Below are positions 1 through 7,366 of a stretch of DNA of 7,817 nt, piece after piece; within the stretch, counting starts at the first letter, position 1, and each line of letters starts with the position of its first letter. Source of the DNA: Candidatus Zipacnadia bacterium. GTDB lineage: Bacteria; Armatimonadota; Zipacnadia; Zipacnadales; Zipacnadaceae. The stretch spans positions 1-7,817 of the forward strand of contig JALGTV010000053.1 in assembly GCA_029821215.1 (NCBI GenBank). Direction: 5' to 3'. The translations under genes and the position numbers were made by a program. The notes beneath the pieces are model-generated. The model saw only the letters and a list, made by a program, of their open reading frames with translations, made no database searches and was not told the DNA's origin.

Positions 1-1475
1 GCCTTGAATGCGTCCCCTACTTGGCCTTGCTCAAGGAGCTGGCCAGCTTGTGGGGCATCGCGGATGGCCAAGTCCATAAAATCTTGGACCATAAGGCCAA
101 ATTCGGCGGCTTGCAGTTTGGCGTCAATTTGGTTGGCGGGGAACAGGAATGAGAAGACAGCCGGTAGTACCAACTCTTGCATTAACGTCTGCCACATCAC
201 CCGGTTATAGGTCCCATTCCATGTTGAGTCCCACCACGGCGGGGCGGTGGTATTATTCGCCAGTCCCATAATTACAACCTGATAGCGGGTGGCATCGGCG
301 GTGAGAGGTAGAACCGACATTTGCATGGGATCGCTATCAACCGGCGCATACTGAACCGTACCATTAGAGAGGTCTAAGAGCGTACCCAGCATGCCGTTGA
401 GACCCTTGGTTGCCGACAGCACCTGGCCGTCTACAACCACCTGTGGCGGGTCAATGTCATGCCAAGTACCGTCTTTCTTATACGCTGTCCGATAGACATA
501 GTAGCCTACGTGCCGCCGGTACTTATTAGTTAGGAAGATTTCACCCGTACCGATGTTAACTAACACACCGTCCTGCTCCGAGGGCGGGTTGACCAGAATA
601 GCAGCAGTAGCGGCCTGAGTTGGCTGGACCGATTGGGTCGGGCTGCCCGCCAGAGCGCGTAGCGCTTGCCCCGTCGCTGCTGGCCGTACTTCGCTGCACG
701 CTTGAGCTAAGGCCGTCACAATCTGCTGGTCACCGTCCCAGATGGCAGTAGGGTTGGCGGCCACCCGTGCATCAATTACAGAGGCTAACTGCGTCGCCTC
801 CGCAGTCTGGGCAATGAGTTCAAGAGCCTGCTGCCACTGCGCCGGTGGCAGCGTATAGCCCCCCAAACCCTGAAACATCAGGGCTACCGCTGTCTGCTGC
901 GGACTAATCTCTCCTGCCGCAGCGCCAAATGCGGCATCTACATAGCCTAACAAAACAACACTCCCAGCATTGTCAATCAGACTAGCCAGACAAGGGCCGG
1001 TCCCGCTGACATGGGCGTTGAACTGACCCGTCGCATCCACCGGAGAATCCTGGATTATGCTGGAGACGGTTAAGGTAGTTACCGGCAAGGAAAAACCGGC
1101 GGGAAGCTGTACGAGACCTTGGGTAGTCAGGTGCGTGCATTCGCCGATTGGCCAGGTCTCCTGGCCCACCACGCAGCGCAGCACTTGGATAGCGTCGCCC
1201 ACGTCGGTCTGGCCGTTCTGGTTGGCATCGGCGCAGGGGTCATCGTCATCCAGGGCCACTACAATCCGCAGAATCTTGATGGTGTCGCCGACACTGGCCA
1301 GTCCGTCGCCGTCCATATCGCCCAGGAGTCGGCCCTGGAGAGGATACACCGCAGTCCGCGAGACCACCGGTTGGACCGGCTGAATGACCCGCGGCCCTGA
1401 ACTTCCCCCACCACAACCGCCAGCTAACACGACTACTGCAACTGCAATAGGAACTGTCAGCCACCGATAGGACAT
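1..1475 (-). CDS. Putative lipoprotein with N-terminal dockerin-like repeats (3' end outside window)
   Basis: This frame is open from an ATG at 1475 to the window edge: 491 codons with no stop, so the C-terminus is missing. I translated it by hand. The N-terminus has a short basic stretch, a hydrophobic core (about residues 6-18) and LAGGC with Cys21, followed by a Gly/Ser linker. This is a lipoprotein-like signal, although Ala at -3 is a weak lipobox. Residues 53-103 hold two dockerin type I-like calcium loops: D53, D55, D57, D64 in the first and D83, N85, N87, D94 in the second. Each is followed by a helix of the form xIKILRxVV. The remaining roughly 385 residues match no family I recognise. 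They are moderately Gln/Ala-rich with one Trp-rich patch (PPWWDSTW). Such a protein would sit outside the membrane. A good Shine-Dalgarno (GGGAGG, 8-nt spacer) supports the start, and a promoter lies just upstream. The gene is certain; its role is unknown. Confidence 0.87.
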   Translation of the reverse strand, partial: MSYRWLTVPIAVAVVVLAGGCGGGSSGPRVIQPVQPVVSRTAVYPLQGRLLGDMDGDGLASVGDTIKILRIVVALDDDDPCADANQNGQTDVGDAIQVLRCVVGQETWPIGECTHLTTQGLVQLPAGFSLPVTTLTVSSIIQDSPVDATGQFNAHVSGTGPCLASLIDNAGSVVLLGYVDAAFGAAAGEISPQQTAVALMFQGLGGYTLPPAQWQQALELIAQTAEATQLASVIDARVAANPTAIWDGDQQIVTALAQACSEVRPAATGQALRALAGSPTQSVQPTQAATAAILVNPPSEQDGVLVNIGTGEIFLTNKYRRHVGYYVYRTAYKKDGTWHDIDPPQVVVDGQVLSATKGLNGMLGTLLDLSNGTVQYAPVDSDPMQMSVLPLTADATRYQVVIMGLANNTTAPPWWDSTWNGTYNRVMWQTLMQELVLPAVFSFLFPANQIDAKLQAAEFGLMVQDFMDLAIRDAPQAGQLLEQGQVGDAFK

Positions 1476-1483
1476 TTTACTTG

Positions 1484-1489
1484 CCTCCC
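1484..1489 (-). promoter_or_regulatory. Ribosome binding site of the dockerin-like lipoprotein gene
   Basis: GGGAGG on the minus strand lies 8 nt before the ATG at 1475. It is the strongest Shine-Dalgarno in the window and fixes the start of the partial lipoprotein gene. Confidence 0.8.
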
Positions 1490-1547
1490 GTGAGTAATAG
1501 CCTTAATGGTGGATAATTCTCGTGGTCCCTACTATTTCCTTTAATAT

Positions 1548-1576
1548 ATTATCGGCATTTATACTATTTTAATCAA
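1548..1576 (-). promoter_or_regulatory. Probable sigma-70 promoter of the lipoprotein gene
   Basis: On the minus strand TTGATT (1571-1576) and GATAAT (1548-1553) are separated by exactly 17 bp in an AT-rich patch. They match the -35 and -10 consensus at 4/6 and 5/6 positions. The -35 overlaps the last codons of the AIR-synthase-related gene. Transcription would start near 1541 and give a leader of about 65 nt before the lipoprotein ATG. This suggests the lipoprotein can be expressed separately from the upstream operon. No convincing terminator separates the two genes, so read-through is also possible. Confidence 0.55.
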
Positions 1577-2587
1577 CTCGTCCTGGTCGTAGTGGGGGAG
1601 GGGATGGTAGTGGCCGGCGCGGTGGATTTGGACACCTTCGGATTCGGGGACGGCGGTGGCGATGCGGGCGGCGGGAATATGTTGCTCGGTGGCCTGGGCG
1701 AGGAGCTGCTGGGCCTGCTCAGCGGGCAAAGCGGCCAGCAGGCAGCCGGAGGCAATCAGGCCTAAGGGGTCAATACCGAGTTTCGCGCAGAAATCGCGGC
1801 CCACATCCAGTACGGGAATACTGTCACCTTCCACGCGCAGGCCCACCTTTGAGGCCAGGGCCAGCTCCCCCAGGCCAGTCGCCAGACCACCCTCAGTAGG
1901 GTCATGAAACGCGTGAATTTCTGTACAGGTTCGGACCACCAATCTTGCATATTCTACTACACAGATACCGGGATCAAAGAGCAATTCAGCCGCCGCTTTG
2001 ATGGTGTCTTCCGCGAAGCCCAGGGCGGATAGCTTGCGCGGGATCTCCCGGGCCAGCAGAGCCGTACCCTCCACGGGCACCTGACCCAGCACTACTATCT
2101 CATCGCCCGGTACAGCACCGGCGGAGGTGATATAGCCTTCGCGGGGCACCACCCCCAGCATGTGCCCGGAGACAATCGGCGTAGTTACCGTGGAAGTTAT
2201 CTCAGTATGCCCGCCGATTATGACGACATCCAGGTCGGCGGCTGCCTGCCGGAGCTGATCCCAGATGTGGCGGACGGTCTCCTCGCTGGTCTGGCCTTCC
2301 GGCAGCAGCAGAGTGACTGTCATCCAGCGGGGAATGCCGCCGGTGGTAGCGATGTCATTGGCATTTACCCAGACGGCGTAGTAGCCCAAGGCATCGGTGG
2401 CGAAGGTGATGGGGTCGGAGGTGACCACCAGATACTGGGGCCCGCCACAGTCCAGGATGGCGACATCCCGCCCTATACCCGGGCCGAACACCACACTGGC
2501 CTCATCAATGTTTAGCTCGCCAATCAGGTCGGCCAGCAGCTCCCGGGGAAGCTTGCCGGTCGGCAGAGGCTTAGGGGACTCACTCAT
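1559..2587 (-). CDS. AIR synthase-related protein (PurM/HypE-like superfamily)
   Basis: The 342-aa protein spans both halves of the PurM/HypE/SelD/ThiL superfamily, whose members use ATP to activate small molecules. N-terminal AIRS motifs are GPGIGRDVAIL (residues 35-45), SDP (57-59), WVNANDIATTGG (73-84) and GGHTEIT (125-131). The C-terminal domain carries HDPTEGGLATGL (228-239) and SGCLLAALP (280-288). The opening LPTGKLPRELL resembles the HypE-like branch (COG0309). True HypE ends in a conserved cysteine that carries the carbamoyl/cyano group; this protein ends DELIKIV, and no hydrogenase maturation gene is nearby. It is therefore more likely a stand-alone AIRS-related enzyme of unknown substrate. 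The ATG at 2587 is preferred over TTG at 2590 because GGAG lies 8 nt upstream. The ATG shares its A with the TGA stop of the HAD gene (TGATG), implying translational coupling. Confidence 0.9.
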   Translation of the reverse strand: MSESPKPLPTGKLPRELLADLIGELNIDEASVVFGPGIGRDVAILDCGGPQYLVVTSDPITFATDALGYYAVWVNANDIATTGGIPRWMTVTLLLPEGQTSEETVRHIWDQLRQAAADLDVVIIGGHTEITSTVTTPIVSGHMLGVVPREGYITSAGAVPGDEIVVLGQVPVEGTALLAREIPRKLSALGFAEDTIKAAAELLFDPGICVVEYARLVVRTCTEIHAFHDPTEGGLATGLGELALASKVGLRVEGDSIPVLDVGRDFCAKLGIDPLGLIASGCLLAALPAEQAQQLLAQATEQHIPAARIATAVPESEGVQIHRAGHYHPLPHYDQDELIKIV

Positions 2588-3258
2588 CAACGATGCTCCA
2601 GAATGAAGGTTACCAGGCTGGGCACGTCAGCGAACGCCATATCTGCGCCCAGGCGATGGAACTCTTCCCGGGTGGTCTTAGACGTCAGCACACCGCAGGT
2701 GCGGACGCCAGCCGCCTGGCCGCACTGGATGTCAGTGGCATGGTCGCCGACCAGCAGTGCCCGGGAGGGGGCGATGCGCAACAGCTCCAGGGCTTGCTGC
2801 AGGTGGCAGGGATGGGGCTTGACCTCGGCCAGGTCATTGCGGGTCAGCAGGGCGTCATAGGGTAGCGGATGGCGACACAGGACGGCATTGACTCCCTCCC
2901 GCGAGTTACGGGTAATGATGCCAATCTTAATTTGCGCCTGGCGGAGCTGCCTGAATGCCTCAGCCACACCGGGGAAGGGCGCAGCCTGCTGGCAGCAGGG
3001 CAGTTCTATCTCTCTGAGGATGCGGGCGGTCTGCTGCCGATAGCGGTGCAGTTGGCGGGGCTGGTCAGCCAAGCGCTGGCTGGCCCAGGCGATTATCTCC
3101 AAGACATAGCGTCCGTCTTCCACGCCCGGCTCATATAGCTGCCACTCGCGCAGATGCTGGAGGATGCGGCGGCGCATCTGAGCAAAGTCAATATCAGTGG
3201 CCACCAGCGTCCCATCAAAGTCAAAGATGACCGCGGCTACATTCAGGTCTCCGACCAT
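2587..3258 (-). CDS. HAD-superfamily hydrolase, phosphoglycolate phosphatase-like
   Basis: This 223-aa protein has the complete HAD catalytic set. Motif I is DFDGTL with nucleophile Asp13 and acid/base Asp15, motif II is IITRNS with Thr116, motif III is Lys147 in EVKPHP, and motif IV is GDHATD with Asp172 and Asp176. Residues about 20-95 form a helical insertion in the position of a C1 cap, as in Gph and beta-phosphoglucomutase relatives. FPGVAEAFRQL (95-105) and the spacing fit a Mg-dependent cytosolic phosphatase. The substrate cannot be told from sequence. The gene starts at ATG 3258, 24 bp after the UPF0182 stop (a TAA-TAG double stop). It has no clear Shine-Dalgarno, so translation may depend on the upstream gene. 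Its TGA overlaps the next gene's ATG by one base, which suggests the phosphatase and the AIRS-related enzyme work on the same pathway. Confidence 0.92.
   Translation of the reverse strand: MVGDLNVAAVIFDFDGTLVATDIDFAQMRRRILQHLREWQLYEPGVEDGRYVLEIIAWASQRLADQPRQLHRYRQQTARILREIELPCCQQAAPFPGVAEAFRQLRQAQIKIGIITRNSREGVNAVLCRHPLPYDALLTRNDLAEVKPHPCHLQQALELLRIAPSRALLVGDHATDIQCGQAAGVRTCGVLTSKTTREEFHRLGADMAFADVPSLVTFILEHR
2596..2599 (-). promoter_or_regulatory. Ribosome binding site of the AIRS-related gene, inside the HAD coding end
   Basis: GGAG within the last HAD codons lies 8 nt before ATG 2587 and 5 nt before TTG 2590. It supports ATG 2587 as the start and makes translational coupling with the HAD gene likely. 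Confidence 0.55.
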
Positions 3259-3282
3259 GGTTAGTTGGAAACTTCGGGGCTA

Positions 3283-6198
3283 TTACTTGATTGTGGCCTC
3301 AAGCTGCTCAATAACCTGCTTTTGCTCATTTTGCTTGGTTTGATAGCCAGATAGGTCGCCCTGGCGCAGCAACTGCTGGGCTTCGGTTTCCAGGCGCAGT
3401 GCTTTGTTGATAGCTTGCTTGATCTGGGCCATATTAGCGGATACCGGCGGCCCAGTGGGCTCCTCGACCGGTGCCACTTCGGTTGGCCTTTCCGCTGCGG
3501 TAACGGCCTTAGCTCCGAAGAGTTTAGCCAGCGCCTTGTCCAAAGTCGGCTCCATTACTATCCGCTTACCGGTGAGCACGATGACGCGATGCAGAGTGGG
3601 GAAGGGGTTTTCGGTAGATTCCAGGTAAACCGGCTCGACATATAGCAGCGAGTGCTCAATGGGAATAACCAGGGTATTGCCCCGGATTACTCGGGAGCCG
3701 CGTTGGTCCCACAGGCTCAGTTGGGGGGAGATGGTGGTGTCCTGATCTATTAAGGATTCGACCATCATCGGTCCCAAGAACGTTTGGCCGGCGGCGAAAT
3801 CATACAGTAGCAGTTCGCCATAATGAGGATAGTCGCAACGGGCCGCCATCCACGCCACCAAGTTCTTCTCCTCGCGGCCTTTGAGGACCATGGGTAACAT
3901 CTGGACGAACTCGGCATGCTCCTGGCCGGGCAACTTGATGATGATATAGTATGCTTCCATGGATCGCCGATACCCCGCGTATAGCTCGGGGGGAATAGCC
4001 CAGGCATCTTCGTTATGGAAGAAGGTAGGTACATCCTTCATGTGATAGCGGGCATAGGTTTCTGCCTGAATGCGGAATAGCAACTGGGGATAGCGCAGAT
4101 GCTTCTTGACTTTGTCGGGCATTTGTCCAAAAGAGGTAAACAGGGTGGGGAATATGCTCTGATAGCACTGGAGTATCGGATCATCAGGGTCTACGGCATA
4201 GAAAACCGGTTTGCCCTGGTAGCCATCTACCACAATCTTCAGGGAATTGCGGATGTAGTTCAGATAACCGACTTCGGGTTTGCGAGTTGAGTAAGGATAC
4301 ATCCGCGAGACGGTGTAGGCGTCACATATCCACTTTAGCTGTCCATCTATGAGTGCCAAGTACGGATCAGGGTCGTACAACAGAAACGGAGCAATGGCAA
4401 AGAGGCGCTCGGGGACATAGCGGTTGATCATTATCCTGCTGTCGGGTTTGATATACTCGGTCAGCAGGATTTGGATATCCATAAACCGGGCAGCGAAGGC
4501 CAGGCGGCGCAGCCAGCTATTGATGACTACTCCGCCCTGGCCGGCATAATGCGTGGTGACGTTGGCCCCGGCCCCGGCCTCGCCAGTCTTAGGATAGTGC
4601 AGCTCGGGATTGCGGGAGTTTACAATCACATATTTGGTCTGCCGGACGTTGGCGCTACCCGCCAGAGCCGAGGGGGTCCGGGGTGGCGAAGGCATTTGCT
4701 CGCCGCCGGGCATGCCCGGGGCACCGCCAGAACCTGCTGACGGGGGGGGAGGTAGCTGCTCGGGGGGAGCGATTAGTTCAATCAATCGCGGGCGGGTGCT
4801 GGTCATATAATACAGGCCCGGGCGCCGTACTTGCAACTCCTCAAATTTGCTAACGGTGGGCAGGTCCTTTATCCAAAGCTCCGGCAGCCCCCCATTGGCG
4901 GATTTGTTCACTGGCGACATAGCCAAGCCGTATCCGTGCGTATATGACAAGTAGGTATTAACCCAGGTTTGGGAGGGCAGGTTGGCATAGTCCAGTTGCC
5001 GCGCCGAAAGCATTACCTGCCGATACTCCCCCTTTACCGTGTAGCGGTCTACATCAACATCGGCAAACTTGTAGTAAGATCGCAGTCCCTGATTCTGGTC
5101 ATAAGTAGTTTCCAGCGGCCGGTGGTCCCATAGCCGAATGCTATTGAGGGTCTCGGCGTTTCGTTGGATGTCAGCGGCGCTAAGCGGTTTGGCCGTCGGG
5201 AATGTGCAGGTCTTGACCTTATCCAGATTATAAGCCTTGTTGGTCGCGGTGATGTTACGCTGGGCGTAAGGAGTTTCCTTCTCTAACTGAGTTGGGTTGA
5301 CTACGAACCGCTGCACCAAAGTTGGATAAGCCGTACCCCCCAGGAAGGAGACCGCCACCAGTATGGCCAGAGACCAACCCGCCAGTTTGAACCCTCGCTG
5401 GCGGATACTGACTAACAGGATGATACCTACCGCCCCGGCCAGGACCATCATCAGGTACAGGACCGGAAAATTAGCATGGATATCCACATACGAGGCGCCG
5501 GAGAAGAATTCCCCCCGCTGCGAATATAGTAAGTTATACTGGGCGAGCCGATAGCCGTAAATCTTCAGAAACAGGGCCAGGGCGAGCAGGCCCAGACAGT
5601 GCCGGCGCGCCCGCGGCAGAGCGTGAATGGTATTACCGACCATCCGGATGGCTTCCTGGTACAGGTGGACCAGCACTGCTACCACGAAGGCAATGACCAC
5701 GGCATAGAAGCACGCCTGCCACAGGTACTGGAGAAAGCCCAACTTGAAGATGTAGAAGCCAGCATCCTTGCCCAGCATTGGATCAGCGTAGCCAAAGGTG
5801 GTCGCGTGGGTAAACTGCAGGTAGGCCAGCCAGCGGCTGCTGGCGTGCAGCGCAGCCACGAAGCCGGCCGCCAGGGCAAAGATGAGCAGGGCCCGGTCGG
5901 CATACTGCTCAATCTGCTCGCGTTCCTCTTCCGGCAGCAGGCGGCGGCCAATGAAGGTGACATCGGATGGCAGGGGACGACGGGCAATACGGATATTGAC
6001 CCATAGCCAGCCAAAAAACAAAGCGCCGATGATTATCCCCAGCACCGCGCGGGTAGTGAGGATTTTGGTGAAAACTGCCGCTTGCCCTACCGAATCCATC
6101 CATAGGAAGTCGGTATACACGGTCAGCAGCTTCATCAGCAGGATGATGCCGATAAAGATGATAAAGAAATTCCTTAGCCACTTGGATGATATACTCAC
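3283..6198 (-). CDS. UPF0182 family large integral membrane protein (COG1615)
   Basis: The 971-aa protein matches UPF0182 along its length, a family of unknown function. The N-terminal third has about seven membrane segments (roughly residues 9-29, 51-70, 102-120, 157-179, 200-216, 243-264 and 273-290). A large domain follows, probably extracytoplasmic, with family signatures VNPTQLEKETPYAQRNI (300-316), RLWDHRPL (355-362), GEYRQVMLSAR (390-400), THGYGLAMSPVN (420-431), IAPFLLYDPDPY (602-613), WMAARCDYP (783-791) and GNTLVIPIEHSLLYVEPVYL (840-859). A Pro/Gly-rich low-complexity insertion occupies about 477-516, and the C-terminus (924-970) is a charged helical tail after a Pro-rich linker. 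The start is GTG at 6198, the base after the TAA of the DUF151 gene, with GGAG 9 nt upstream. No catalytic motif is visible; a transport, envelope or protease-like role would be speculation. Confidence 0.95.
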   Translation of the reverse strand: MSISSKWLRNFFIIFIGIILLMKLLTVYTDFLWMDSVGQAAVFTKILTTRAVLGIIIGALFFGWLWVNIRIARRPLPSDVTFIGRRLLPEEEREQIEQYADRALLIFALAAGFVAALHASSRWLAYLQFTHATTFGYADPMLGKDAGFYIFKLGFLQYLWQACFYAVVIAFVVAVLVHLYQEAIRMVGNTIHALPRARRHCLGLLALALFLKIYGYRLAQYNLLYSQRGEFFSGASYVDIHANFPVLYLMMVLAGAVGIILLVSIRQRGFKLAGWSLAILVAVSFLGGTAYPTLVQRFVVNPTQLEKETPYAQRNITATNKAYNLDKVKTCTFPTAKPLSAADIQRNAETLNSIRLWDHRPLETTYDQNQGLRSYYKFADVDVDRYTVKGEYRQVMLSARQLDYANLPSQTWVNTYLSYTHGYGLAMSPVNKSANGGLPELWIKDLPTVSKFEELQVRRPGLYYMTSTRPRLIELIAPPEQLPPPPSAGSGGAPGMPGGEQMPSPPRTPSALAGSANVRQTKYVIVNSRNPELHYPKTGEAGAGANVTTHYAGQGGVVINSWLRRLAFAARFMDIQILLTEYIKPDSRIMINRYVPERLFAIAPFLLYDPDPYLALIDGQLKWICDAYTVSRMYPYSTRKPEVGYLNYIRNSLKIVVDGYQGKPVFYAVDPDDPILQCYQSIFPTLFTSFGQMPDKVKKHLRYPQLLFRIQAETYARYHMKDVPTFFHNEDAWAIPPELYAGYRRSMEAYYIIIKLPGQEHAEFVQMLPMVLKGREEKNLVAWMAARCDYPHYGELLLYDFAAGQTFLGPMMVESLIDQDTTISPQLSLWDQRGSRVIRGNTLVIPIEHSLLYVEPVYLESTENPFPTLHRVIVLTGKRIVMEPTLDKALAKLFGAKAVTAAERPTEVAPVEEPTGPPVSANMAQIKQAINKALRLETEAQQLLRQGDLSGYQTKQNEQKQVIEQLEATIK
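4742..4749 (-). repeat. C8 homopolymer in the coding strand of the UPF0182 gene
   Basis: The coding strand has a run of eight C encoding part of a PPPP segment (near residue 484), and a C6 run lies about 13 bp away at 4762-4767. Both sit in or next to the Pro/Gly-rich insertion. Such tracts can slip during replication; the frame is intact here. Confidence 0.75.
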
Positions 6199-6753
6199 TT
6201 AGTTATTCTCCGTTTCTTCGTCGTTTTCGTTGTCTTCTTCATCAGGCTTCGGGGGTGCTCGGAACTGGAAGGAGTCCGGGTCAATATCCACATGGGCCCT
6301 CCTGAGCAGTTCTTTGAATTTCTCCACCTCTTCGGCTTCGTCAATTGCCTCGTGCCACGGTATGCCCGACTGGATGAGCACCTCCTCGGCCACAAATATG
6401 TCGGCACCCATGCGCAGCGCCAGGGCGATAGCATCACTGGGCCGGGAGTCTACTTCCACCACCTGGCCATTCTGCTCCAACGTCAACAGGGCATAGTAGG
6501 TTTTCTCCTCTATTTTAGTCACTGTGATCCGGGCCAGATGGCAGTCCAGGCTGTGGATGACTGCCGACAGCAAGTCATGGGTCAGGGGCCGCTCAAACTC
6601 TTTGCCTTCCACCCCAGCGGCTATGGCATGGGCCTCATAGGGCCCTATCCATATAGGCAGTAGTTGCTCCAGTTCCTCGTCGGCTAAGATCACCAGGGCG
6701 TGACCCATGACGTCAATACCCACTCGGTATACGAACATCTGTACCATAGTCAA
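6199..6753 (-). CDS. DUF151 'bifunctional nuclease' domain protein
   Basis: The 184-aa protein carries the DUF151/BFN domain (PF02577), with LPIWIGPYEA (residues 32-41), RPLTHDLL (55-62) and VDSRPSDAIALALR (101-114) followed by the usual IFVAEEVL. Plant BFN proteins of this family have been reported to cut RNA and DNA; the bacterial role is not settled. After the domain, residues 139-156 form a charged helix, and the last 15 residues are a very acidic Asp/Glu/Asn tail. The start is uncertain by two codons. TTG at 6753 has a well-placed GGAG, while ATG at 6747 gives MVQM, which looks like the usual family start but leaves a 12-nt spacer. It is the first gene of the four-gene block, and its stop abuts the GTG of UPF0182, so the two should be translated together. 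Confidence 0.93.
   Translation of the reverse strand: MTMVQMFVYRVGIDVMGHALVILADEELEQLLPIWIGPYEAHAIAAGVEGKEFERPLTHDLLSAVIHSLDCHLARITVTKIEEKTYYALLTLEQNGQVVEVDSRPSDAIALALRMGADIFVAEEVLIQSGIPWHEAIDEAEEVEKFKELLRRAHVDIDPDSFQFRAPPKPDEEDNENDEETENN
6208..6211 (-). promoter_or_regulatory. Ribosome binding site of the UPF0182 gene, inside the DUF151 coding tail
   Basis: GGAG lies 9 nt before the GTG at 6198 and is read as part of the final codons of the DUF151 gene. It supports the GTG start and means that ribosomes finishing DUF151 end directly on the next initiation site. Confidence 0.65.
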
Positions 6754-6759
6754 TCACTG

Positions 6760-6767
6760 CTCCACCT
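6760..6767 (-). promoter_or_regulatory. Ribosome binding site of the DUF151 gene (favours the TTG start)
   Basis: AGGTGGAG on the minus strand places GGAG 6 nt before TTG 6753 but 12 nt before ATG 6747. Spacing favours the TTG; start-codon preference favours the ATG. The difference is two residues. Confidence 0.5.
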
Positions 6768-6801
6768 TTGACTAATTCGCGCGGACGGGTTCTGTAAGCT
6801 A

Positions 6802-6829
6802 ATTATTCGCCACTAAACTTATTTGTCCT
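6802..6829 (-). promoter_or_regulatory. Possible weak promoter upstream of the DUF151 operon
   Basis: On the minus strand AGGACA (6824-6829) and AATAAT (6802-6807) are spaced 16 bp apart and match the sigma-70 boxes at 4/6 and 5/6. They lie in the 132-bp gap before DUF151, about 50 bp from its start. A second -10-like TACAAT occurs at 6864-6869 with a poor -35. The gap also has two CTAATT-n-CGC words (6772-6780 and 6799-6810). No clear terminator was seen for the upstream gene. Confidence 0.3.
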
Positions 6830-6885
6830 GCCTGCCCAGTTATTTGGGGCTTGCGGGGTTGGTATTGTATCGGCACCGGATCGGC

Positions 6886-7302
6886 TCATCTACATGGGGA
6901 TGGCTGTCGGCCAACCTCATCGTAGTCAATCCCCGCCGCCTCTACCGCTGCCCGCCAGCTCCCAAAGTTCTCTGGACGGCGCGCCACTTTCAGCAAATAC
7001 TGCTGGGTGGTTTTGATGGCGCGGTAGGAGATGTCCTGGTGCTGTGAGTGGAGCTGCTGGATACGGGCGATAATCCGCGCTTTGGTCCATTTGCGGCACC
7101 GGGGGGCTACCTGCCTATAACGCAAGCCCGCGGCCTGGACTGCTGCCCGCCAACTGCCGAATAGATCATCACGGTAAGCCGCCGCCACCATTCCCCCGTA
7201 GCCCAGGCGGCGCAGGTTGGTAGTTGCCAATGACTCGCCGGCCGCGTGCAGGTCCTGAATTTCCTGGATGATTGTCTGGGTAGTCCACTGGCGCCGGGGC
7301 AC
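6886..7302 (-). CDS. Stand-alone homing endonuclease-associated repeat protein
   Basis: The 138-aa protein consists of two copies of a repeat of about 56 residues (6-62 and 72-127). Each starts W-T-x(4)-I-I and ends FGSWRAAVxAAGxxY (GSWRAAV at 49-55 and 114-120). This pattern is that of the homing endonuclease-associated repeat (HNH_repeat, PF18780), a small helical module found beside HNH nucleases and thought to bind DNA. No HNH, GIY-YIG or LAGLIDADG motif is present, so it is either a free-standing DNA-binding protein or a remnant. It is basic and ends QPSPCR. The GTG at 7302 is the only plausible start, because a TAG lies in frame two codons upstream. A modest GAGAGG precedes it at a long spacing of about 12 nt. 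A strong promoter candidate lies about 280 bp upstream. Function is not known. Confidence 0.8.
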   Translation of the reverse strand: MPRRQWTTQTIIQEIQDLHAAGESLATTNLRRLGYGGMVAAAYRDDLFGSWRAAVQAAGLRYRQVAPRCRKWTKARIIARIQQLHSQHQDISYRAIKTTQQYLLKVARRPENFGSWRAAVEAAGIDYDEVGRQPSPCR

Positions 7303-7366
7303 TATCTATTCGGACCTCTCGCCATTAGTTAATTTAATCCTGTAGGCGCGGCATCCGCCCTGCCCT

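Noticed and set aside
1476..1547. Terminator between the AIRS-related gene and the lipoprotein
   Set aside because: Only short, weak complementary words (AATAG/CTATT) are present and no GC stem with a T-run.
1559..2587. Calling the AIRS-related gene hypE
   Set aside because: The C-terminal cysteine motif of HypE is absent (ends DELIKIV) and there is no hydrogenase or hyp gene in the window.
5599..6006. Plus-strand 135-aa ORF opposite the UPF0182 gene
   Set aside because: It lies wholly antisense to membrane-segment codons of a well-matched family protein and shows no family resemblance of its own. The same applies to the plus-strand ORFs at 1057-1400, 2162-2515, 2593-3138 and 6292-6663.
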